Origin: an uncultured Chlorobiaceae bacterium
GTDB taxonomy: Bacteria; Bacteroidota; Chlorobiia; Chlorobiales; Chlorobiaceae
Length of the DNA: 5,180 bases
Direction of reading: 5' to 3'
Assembly (NCBI GenBank): GCA_903929845.1
Contig: CAIYWF010000021.1
Location: 1 to 5,180, forward strand
Position 1 is the first letter of the stretch. Every line of letters begins with the position of its first letter. Under the pieces are notes generated by a model, which did no database searches, was not told the origin of the DNA, and saw only the letters and a list, made by a program, of their open reading frames with translations. This document shows positions 1-4,885 of the stretch, piece after piece. The position numbers and the translations under genes are program-made.

Positions 1-13
1 AGCCGGGAAAACA

Positions 14-67
14 ATGAAACTGAAATTCGATTCAACCCTCGACTACCAGCTTGAAATCAACTGCTGA
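14..67 (+). pseudogene. Truncated N-terminus of a type III restriction endonuclease (Res) subunit, probable remnant
   Basis: An ATG at 14, with a GGGA stretch 7-8 bases upstream as a weak ribosome binding site, opens MKLKFDSTLDYQLEINC and ends at TGA 65-67. The pattern MKLxFDxxLDYQLEAI is, from memory, the usual opening of type III restriction subunits (Res, a DEAD/DEAH helicase-nuclease that works with the Mod methyltransferase). A real Res is about 900-1000 residues; here the likeness stops at residue 15 or 16. The expected AI is replaced by IN and a stop, and no helicase motif follows in any frame. I infer the scar of a deletion or island insertion in a restriction-modification locus whose mod gene may lie left of the window. 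With so few residues the match could be chance. Confidence 0.4.
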
Positions 68-495
68 AAAACCTGCACGCAGTTCAGTCACGCCATAATG
101 TTCCGAAATCGCGACTGCTTCAGGAAGATGGCATCAGATGTCTTGTTTATATGTGAAAATCCAGGCTGCGGCTATTCGGCAGGCATATTGATGGGGTGGC
201 TCCTGACATTAAAGCTCAGTGGCCTCCTCGACGTACACAATCCGCCATTATGAGCACAAAAACCGGTAACTCTTTTGCTGATCCTTTCTTATTCTCCTGT
301 TTCAGCAATATCTTCCCTGTAGATAAGAATGCAAACGGGAGCTACTGGGCCGACTTGTTGAAGGATGAACCAGAGCTGCGGCCATCCAGAAGGAAATGAT
401 CAACAAGTGCGAGCTTGGCTGGCCAGTATTTCTTTGTTTAATAACCAAATAACTTACAGATTTTGGTCACAGGGAAAAGAGGAGCAGTGCCCTCC

Positions 496-511
496 CCCTG
501 CATAAACAGGG
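496..511. repeat. Short hairpin CCCTG-6-CAGGG upstream of the protease gene
   Basis: CCCTG (496-500) and CAGGG (507-511) form a perfect 5-bp stem around the loop CATAAA. An alternative overlapping pairing is GCCCT (489-493) with AGGGC (508-512). No T-run follows, so it is not a standard terminator. It could be a leader structure or the end of an older element. The stem is short enough to occur by chance. Confidence 0.3.
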
Positions 512-512
512 C

Positions 513-542
513 AAGTTAACAACTTAAACTGCTGTCTAAAAA
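513..542 (+). promoter_or_regulatory. Inverted repeat AAGTT-AAC-AACTT overlapping a weak promoter-like site
   Basis: AAGTT (513-517) and AACTT (521-525) are inverted around AAC, giving a 13-base operator-like dyad. TTAACA (516-521) lies within it and matches a sigma-70 -35 box at five of six bases. The best -10 partner is TAAAAA (537-542), with a short 15-base spacer and four of six matches. Together they would put a promoter under operator control 15-45 bases before the protease gene start. The -10 and spacing are poor, so this is only a suggestion. Confidence 0.2.
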
Positions 543-557
543 TCGGGGCTCACAATA

Positions 558-3035
558 ATGTTCATTTATAGGAAACCTTTTCTACTCTTTTATTCGCCCT
601 TTAAGCGATTAAGGCTGTCGTCGCTCTTATTCTTAATCCTCTTTGTTTCTTCCCAAGCATTCGCTAAAACTGCCACAGAAGTTTTTCAATTGGCATCTCA
701 AAGCGTGGTCATCGTATACAATTACGATGCTGCAGGTGTTGCTCAGTCACAGGGGAGTGGCGTTATTCTACCTTCCAGAGATGTTGCTACGAACTGCCAT
801 GTTATTAAAGATGCAGCAAGACTGACTATAAGTTATCAGGGTAAAGAGTATCAAGCTACAGTCCGCTATACAGATGTAGACAGGGATGTTTGCTCTTTAG
901 AAATCAAAGGTTTAGATGCTCAATCTGTAATTATGGGCAATACGAGTAACCTCCAAGTTGGCGCACGTGTTTACGCTGTTGGTGCTCCAAAGGGCCTTGA
1001 ACTGAGTCTGTCAGAAGGTATTGTCGCAAGTTTGCGAGAAATAGAGGGTGGGCACTATATCCAAACCACAGCCCCGATTTCACCTGGATCAAGTGGTGGT
1101 GGTCTATTCGATGATGAAGGCCGTTTGATTGGGCTTCCTACGTTTTATTTCACCGAAGCGCAACAGGTGAATTTCGCAGTCCCAGTCGAGTGGATAGTTG
1201 ATCTTCCTAAACGGCATTCAGTTCTTGTTACCAAAAGTCAAGATGAGATTATTTCAACAAGAAGTAAAGCTGAGCAGGGGGACCCACAAGCTCAATTTAG
1301 TATTGGCCGTCTCTATGATAAAGGTACTGGTGTTAAGCAGAACTATGCTGAAGCAGCCAAATGGTATCGACTTTCAGCTACGCAGGGTTTTGCAACTGCT
1401 CAGGCCTCTCTTGGTATAATGTACATGCTTGGCCAAGGTGTTATTCAAGATGATAATGAAGCAATCAGATGGGTGCGGTTAGCAGCAAATCAGGGGCTAG
1501 CTCCGGCACAATATCTTCTTGGATTAATGTATGAGAATGGCCAAGGTGTTACGCAGAATGAAGTTGAAGCTGTTAAATGGTACCGGCTTTCAGCAGATCA
1601 AGGCAATGCTCTTGGTCAGTATAATCTCGCTCAAGCTTATTCTTTCGGAAAAGGTGTTACACAAAATGACGCTGAGGCATTCAGGCTGTATATGCTTTCT
1701 GCAACCAAAGGTAATGCAGATGCTCAAGCTTCAGTAGGGTGGATGTATACTACTGGAAAGGGAATCACTAAAAATCACGTAGAATCTTTGAAGTGGTATC
1801 ACCTTTCTGCTGATCAGGGTAATGCATTTTCTCAGAACTCCCTCGGAGCTATGTATGAATACGGCATAGGGGTTGTGCAAAACTATACAGAAGCTGTCAA
1901 GTGGTACAGACTTGCTGCCGACCAAGGAAAAGACTTGGCTCAAATTAATCTTGCACGTGCGTATGGTAATGGTAACGGCGTAGTAAAAGATTATTCAGAA
2001 TCTTTAAAATGGTACCGGGTTGCAGCAGATCAAGGCAATAGAGATGCACAGTATGCTATAGGCTGGATTTTTTCATCTGGGGAAGGTGTTGCAAAAAACG
2101 ATTCTGAGGCTCTAAAATGGTTCATACTTGCAGCAAATCAAGGTAATGCTGATGCTCAGAATGCGTTAGGCGTTATGTATGAAAGGGGGTTTGCTGTTCC
2201 ACAAAATTATACCGTTGCAGTCCAATGGTATCGTCTTGCGGCAAATCAAGGTGATGCACGAGGAGAGTACCATCTTGGTATGATGTACGAGAATGGGCAA
2301 GGGGTTACTAAGAACTTTACTGATGCCTTAAAATGGATTCAGTTATCAGCTGAACAGGGATTGGAAGATGCAAAAACGAAACTTAATGAGTTCCGAAATC
2401 AACATAGAGAGGAGAGGGTTAAGAGTAGCACTGTTGTAGATAGTCAGGAAACAAAAGAATTTTTAAAAGCGGCAGCACCACGTATGCACCTCTATCCTGA
2501 CTTTAAGAAGGTTGTTTATGCTAAGGACTTAGCTATAAGTAAGGATATGATTAGGTTAATGTCTCAAAAGCCATTAGCAGCAGATATTGCCTACTATTTT
2601 AGTAAACATAAAGCTGAATCTAAAGCAGTGTCACAGATGTCATATAATAATGCAGCGCTGGAAATTGATAAAATTGAAAAGCGCTTGAAAATACAACTGC
2701 AGAAAAAATGGGGTGGAAATCCGCCTCAGCTCAAAAAACAGATAAATATTGATCAGTATAAAGAGAAAGTGGCATCAGTTATTAAACAGCACTGGGAGTT
2801 TTCCAAGGCCCAGCTTCCAGGAAGCAGCGGTATGGAGGTCAATGTTCGTATAAATATTCTTTCTAATGGCTCGGTTAATCTAATTGTTTTAGATAAAAGG
2901 GCTTCAAGTGAATATTTAAATATTACCGTTCGAAAAGCTATTGAGAGATCATCTCCTTTCCCCGTGATACCGAATAGTTTAGGGGTAAATGATGTGTGGA
3001 TTAGTTTTATTTTTACCTCGGAAGGTATTAAGTAG
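558..3035 (+). CDS. Secreted trypsin/DegP-like serine protease with ten Sel1 repeats and a TonB/TolA-like C-terminal domain
   Basis: The 825-residue protein begins with a Sec signal peptide: basic n-region to residue 19, hydrophobic core 20-30, likely cleavage after AFA (34-36). Residues 40-220 are an S1C (DegP-type) trypsin-like protease with a complete triad: His81 in TNCHVI, Asp110 in DRDVCSL, Ser179 in PGSSGGGLF. There is no PDZ domain. Residues 237-596 are ten 36-residue Sel1 repeats plus a partial capping repeat to about 618; Sel1 arrays form superhelical protein-binding scaffolds. Residues 641-712 are a helical module resembling one recalled from phage capsid-assembly proteins. Residues 733-822 have the TonB_C/TolA-C pattern (Y-x-x-K-V, W, N-G-S-V, RAIE-like helix, PFP). 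The signal peptide supports this ATG; its ribosome site is only a weak GGGG at 545-548. I infer a periplasmic protease whose repeats and C-terminus choose substrates or partners. The substrate is unknown. Domain calls are firm except 641-712. Confidence 0.9.
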   Translation: MFIYRKPFLLFYSPFKRLRLSSLLFLILFVSSQAFAKTATEVFQLASQSVVIVYNYDAAGVAQSQGSGVILPSRDVATNCHVIKDAARLTISYQGKEYQATVRYTDVDRDVCSLEIKGLDAQSVIMGNTSNLQVGARVYAVGAPKGLELSLSEGIVASLREIEGGHYIQTTAPISPGSSGGGLFDDEGRLIGLPTFYFTEAQQVNFAVPVEWIVDLPKRHSVLVTKSQDEIISTRSKAEQGDPQAQFSIGRLYDKGTGVKQNYAEAAKWYRLSATQGFATAQASLGIMYMLGQGVIQDDNEAIRWVRLAANQGLAPAQYLLGLMYENGQGVTQNEVEAVKWYRLSADQGNALGQYNLAQAYSFGKGVTQNDAEAFRLYMLSATKGNADAQASVGWMYTTGKGITKNHVESLKWYHLSADQGNAFSQNSLGAMYEYGIGVVQNYTEAVKWYRLAADQGKDLAQINLARAYGNGNGVVKDYSESLKWYRVAADQGNRDAQYAIGWIFSSGEGVAKNDSEALKWFILAANQGNADAQNALGVMYERGFAVPQNYTVAVQWYRLAANQGDARGEYHLGMMYENGQGVTKNFTDALKWIQLSAEQGLEDAKTKLNEFRNQHREERVKSSTVVDSQETKEFLKAAAPRMHLYPDFKKVVYAKDLAISKDMIRLMSQKPLAADIAYYFSKHKAESKAVSQMSYNNAALEIDKIEKRLKIQLQKKWGGNPPQLKKQINIDQYKEKVASVIKQHWEFSKAQLPGSSGMEVNVRINILSNGSVNLIVLDKRASSEYLNITVRKAIERSSPFPVIPNSLGVNDVWISFIFTSEGIK
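1266..2345 (+). repeat. Ten tandem Sel1 coding repeats, exact 108-base period
   Basis: This part of the protease gene encodes residues 237-596 as ten units of exactly 36 residues without insertion or deletion. The shared pattern is (A/S)AxQGNxxAQxxLGxMYxxGxGVxxNxxEAxKWYxL. Unit ends fall at residues 272, 308, 344, 380, 416, 452, 488, 524, 560 and 596. A degenerate eleventh unit follows (597-618, lacking the second half). The DNA copies differ clearly from each other while the protein pattern is kept, so the array looks old and under selection rather than newly amplified. Confidence 0.93.
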
Positions 3036-3061
3036 AAGTCCTTGAGTCTTATTTTTTTTTT
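3017..3061 (+). terminator. Candidate intrinsic terminator at the end of the protease gene
   Basis: CTC (3017-3019) and AAGG (3022-3025) can pair with CCTT (3040-3043) and GAG (3044-3046). This gives a 7-bp stem with a two-base bulge and a 14-base loop spanning the stop codon at 3033-3035. Five bases later comes a run of ten T (3052-3061). The T-run is strong but the stem is AT-containing and bulged. Termination may be partial, allowing read-through into the next gene. Confidence 0.4.
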
Positions 3062-3100
3062 ACAGTATTGTCAGCGCTTTTGATGTTGGTGATAGAGTTT

Positions 3101-3130
3101 TTAAGTATACAAGCGGTTACTTAGTATAAT
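3101..3130 (+). promoter_or_regulatory. Possible sigma-70 promoter for the DUF805 gene (consensus -10 TATAAT)
   Basis: TATAAT at 3125-3130 is a perfect -10 box. The best -35 candidate is TTAAGT (3101-3106, three of six matches, 18-base spacer); there is no extended -10. The start would fall near 3137, on top of the GGAGGT ribosome site at 3137-3142, leaving a very short leader. That weakens the case, since the ribosome site could be partly lost from the transcript. Confidence 0.3.
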
Positions 3131-3150
3131 CTACACGGAGGTATCCTGTT

Positions 3151-4089
3151 ATGGATGAGAAAAATAATATGGAGCTAGCGGAAACGACTGAAAATTCCCT
3201 TGGAGATCTTTTTTTCTCATGGAAAGGGCGGATGAATCGATCAGAATACTTTTATACATTTATCGTAGATATTGTCGGATTTTTTGTGTCTACAATTTTG
3301 ACCGGTGACATTTTTTCCCCTAGTAAACCTGATCCTTTATTTGGGTCGCTGACTTGTCTTTTGGTCGCTATTCGCGTTTTTCAGATGATTAAGCGCTTTC
3401 ATGATCTTGGTAAGCCCGGATGGAGTGTTTTATTGATATTGCTCCCTCTTTACAATATTTATTTAGCTGCAATCCTTTTCGGGAAGAAAGGACAGCCAAA
3501 TCTTAACGAATATGGTACTGAACCTTTAACTTCACCATGGAAACGTAAGGCTCCAAAAATCCTCGCTTCAGTTCTTGGCTTTGTTTTTTTACTCTTATTA
3601 ATCGCATCAAATTATACCAAAAAGGACATAGTAAATCCTCCGTCAACTATCGTCATGAGTAGCCAAGACAAGAAGTGTCAGATAACCATTCCATCCCGCT
3701 TGAAAGCAACTACAACCCTCAATAAAATTGCAATTATTCAGGCCGTTGATAATCCGGAAAATATTGGAGTGATGGTTATCAGAGAGGATAAAAGAGATGT
3801 AAATTTTGGGAGCGTTAATGATTATGCTGCACAAGTCAAACAAAATATTTTAAACAGTTTAACATCTCCTAAAATCTCTATCCCGTTAGAGTTAGCCATG
3901 GACGGGAATAAAGGGATTCAGTATCAAATTGAGGGGACTTTTGATCAAACCAATGTTATTTATTTGCTGTTGGTGGTTGAAAGCCCAACGCACTATTACC
4001 AGGTTTTTGCTTTTACATCGCCGTCTATGTTTGAAAATGAAGAAAATGAGATGAACGAAATTATTCACAGTTTTAAGGAGATTAACTAA
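3151..4089 (+). CDS. DUF805 inner-membrane protein with a C-terminal extracytoplasmic domain (possibly PsbP/DcrB-like)
   Basis: The start is well supported: GGAGGT at 3137-3142 lies 8 bases before the ATG. A later ATG at 3169 lacks such a site. Residues 18-126 are a DUF805 domain: F-S-W-K-G26-R27-M-N-R30-S-E-Y33, then K-R82-F-H84-D85-L-G-K-P-G-W91, and N117...Y-G122...P125 after about three hydrophobic segments (35-51, 64-80, 91-110). DUF805 proteins are small membrane proteins of unknown role, usually about 110-150 residues; this one is 312. The extra part is a fourth transmembrane helix (136-153) and a soluble domain of about 150 residues. That domain opens with a polar strand and C176-Q-I-T-I-P, and ends with F-x-S-x-x-x-F-E-x-E-x-x-E-x-x-x-I-I-x-S-F-K. 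The ending resembles PsbP/DcrB-type (DUF1795-like) domains of bacterial envelope proteins, which I infer from the pattern only. It lies 115 bases after the protease gene on the same strand, so the two may cooperate at the membrane. Confidence 0.85.
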   Translation: MDEKNNMELAETTENSLGDLFFSWKGRMNRSEYFYTFIVDIVGFFVSTILTGDIFSPSKPDPLFGSLTCLLVAIRVFQMIKRFHDLGKPGWSVLLILLPLYNIYLAAILFGKKGQPNLNEYGTEPLTSPWKRKAPKILASVLGFVFLLLLIASNYTKKDIVNPPSTIVMSSQDKKCQITIPSRLKATTTLNKIAIIQAVDNPENIGVMVIREDKRDVNFGSVNDYAAQVKQNILNSLTSPKISIPLELAMDGNKGIQYQIEGTFDQTNVIYLLLVVESPTHYYQVFAFTSPSMFENEENEMNEIIHSFKEIN

Positions 4090-4195
4090 CAGGATATAAG
4101 TGGTGTGTCTGGTGGTGTCCTTAAGTCAATCTTGGAGGGTTTATTGATTTCCACCTCCTAATAATTATCCATCGAACCTCTACTATACCTCTATT
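4090..4195 (+). other. Intergenic gap with a weak GGAGG/CCTCC stem-loop
   Basis: GGAGG (4134-4138) can pair with CCTCC (4154-4158) across a 15-base loop. The following TAATAATT is not a clean T-run, so this is a poor terminator candidate. TACTAT (4181-4186) resembles a -10 box but has no good -35 partner. No Shine-Dalgarno site is visible directly before the ATG at 4196. Confidence 0.3.
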
Positions 4196-4789
4196 ATGGT
4201 GATTCGCAAAAGTACATCAAGTGGCGCGTTGGACCCTAATCCTCGTTTTGGCTTGCCATTTTCACATAGCTACTACAAGGCAGCCTATTTTCTTCTTGAA
4301 GAAATCGAGTCGAGAATCTCAATACCTTTGGCCGAAAAGCCTTACGCAGACTTACTGCGAGTATTGGCTCAATCGTCTCTTTTGCCAGCTCTTTTCTTGG
4401 TACGCCATACGATTGAATTGATGCTCAAAGAGGTGCTCACCCTCAAGGATATTGCAAAGGAGGTCCAAAAGCCTAATGCACGTAAGCATCACAATTTCCA
4501 GAAACTTTGGGAGGAACTGCGTCTTGCTGCTTCTGACGACTTTGCGGAGGAGTTTAAGGAAAACGGCGTTACACTTTCGACACTGCTCGAACGCATCCAA
4601 CAGTTTATAGTTCAGCTACATTCAGTTGATGAGCGGGGGACGACCTTTAGGTATCCCGAAGCCCCTGAAGATAATAGATTGTTTCCCATTGATATTCGCG
4701 AGGTTCGGCGCCAACTAGATGCGATGGTTGATTTTCTGGGAGAGTTAGAGGGGGCGTACATGGCGGTCATCGACCATCGCAATCAATAA
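4196..4789 (+). CDS. Small helical protein with RHxIELxLK motif, probably HEPN-like, function unknown
   Basis: The 197-residue protein has no signal peptide or membrane segment and is probably cytoplasmic. Its landmarks are R70-H71-x-I-E74-L-x-L-K78, H99-N-F-x-K-L-W (a helix opening), D145, and F151-R-Y-P154. This order (RHxIELxLK, then HxLxxLW, then FRYP) recurs in uncharacterised bacterial proteins often grouped with the HEPN superfamily of helical nucleic-acid-associated proteins. The canonical HEPN ribonuclease motif (R-x4-6-H, such as RNxxAH) is not evident, so enzymatic activity is uncertain. The start is weak: no ribosome site is seen, and a GTG immediately follows the ATG. The hydrophilic first 20 residues fit a short disordered tail. 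It lies 106 bases after the DUF805 gene, with GC content higher than the two upstream genes, so it need not belong to their unit. HEPN proteins are frequent in defence islands, but that role is inference. Confidence 0.75.
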   Translation: MVIRKSTSSGALDPNPRFGLPFSHSYYKAAYFLLEEIESRISIPLAEKPYADLLRVLAQSSLLPALFLVRHTIELMLKEVLTLKDIAKEVQKPNARKHHNFQKLWEELRLAASDDFAEEFKENGVTLSTLLERIQQFIVQLHSVDERGTTFRYPEAPEDNRLFPIDIREVRRQLDAMVDFLGELEGAYMAVIDHRNQ

Positions 4790-4814
4790 CTTTTAATTTA
4801 ATAAGATTTTGGGG

Positions 4815-4833
4815 TTATCGGTGAAGCCGATAA
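4815..4833. terminator. Perfect 7-bp hairpin TTATCGG-5-CCGATAA between convergent genes
   Basis: TTATCGG (4815-4821) and CCGATAA (4827-4833) form an uninterrupted 7-bp stem with the loop TGAAG, 26 bases after the RHxIEL stop codon. Its place between converging genes suits a bidirectional terminator. No T-run follows on either strand, so it may instead be a transcript-end stabiliser or part of a recombination site. Confidence 0.4.
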
Positions 4834-4836
4834 AGA

Positions 4837-4846
4837 CTTAGCTAAG
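4837..4846. repeat. 10-base perfect palindrome CTTAGCTAAG
   Basis: CTTAGCTAAG at 4837-4846 reads the same on both strands and lies three bases after the 7-bp hairpin. It could be a protein-binding dyad or part of a junction site. A 10-base palindrome can also occur by chance, and nothing else marks it as functional. Confidence 0.25.
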
Positions 4847-4885
4847 AGAACAACGCTGCTGTCGTGGTGCGCAATACAGGGAAGC

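Larger units (their letters stand above)
68..557. other. 490-base stretch without a convincing gene; possible degraded coding sequence
   Basis: No reading frame here has a good start, ribosome site and protein-like composition. The longest open plus-strand stretch (GTG 196 to TGA 397-399) has no Shine-Dalgarno site and matches no family I know. Its last part (SYWADLLKDEPELR) looks more protein-like. A shift to another plus frame near position 380 continues as RAAAIQKEMINKCELGWP to a stop near 450, as expected of a frameshifted gene remnant. Other short open pieces exist at 61-156 (frame 1) and 68-250 (frame 2), also unrecognised. The minus strand shows nothing convincing. From about 490 on, the sequence is a leader for the next gene, with a hairpin and an inverted repeat listed separately. 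Confidence 0.5.
4790..4885. other. Short intergenic region between convergent genes
   Basis: This gap separates the stop of the RHxIEL gene from the stop (TAG, minus strand) of the GC-rich gene. It starts AT-rich (TTTTAATTTAATAAGATTTT) and holds a perfect hairpin and a 10-base palindrome. Base composition changes sharply towards its right end, so it probably contains the junction between two DNA segments of different origin. Confidence 0.5.

Noticed and set aside
100..110. GTTCCGAAATC repeated near 2390-2400
   Set aside because: An 11-base match, one copy inside coding sequence, with no flanking similarity. Chance is likely in a window of this size.
196..399. 67-codon plus-strand frame starting with GTG
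   Set aside because: No ribosome binding site, no family resemblance over most of its length and an abrupt end. Only its tail looks protein-like, so it is kept as possible degraded sequence.
1731..1943. Minus-strand open frame inside the Sel1 region
   Set aside because: Antisense shadow of the repeat-coding sequence, with no ribosome site and no family resemblance.
1266..2345. Regular 108-base spacing as a CRISPR or satellite array
   Set aside because: The period comes from 36-residue Sel1 units in one reading frame. There are no identical repeats separated by unique spacers.
4134..4158. GGAGG/CCTCC stem as a terminator after the DUF805 gene
   Set aside because: Only five base pairs with a 15-base loop and no T-run; noted in the gap description but not called a terminator.
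4352..4600. Minus-strand frame inside the RHxIEL gene
   Set aside because: It overlaps a well-supported plus-strand gene, is rich in Cys/Arg/Leu as antisense frames often are, and has no identifiable motif.
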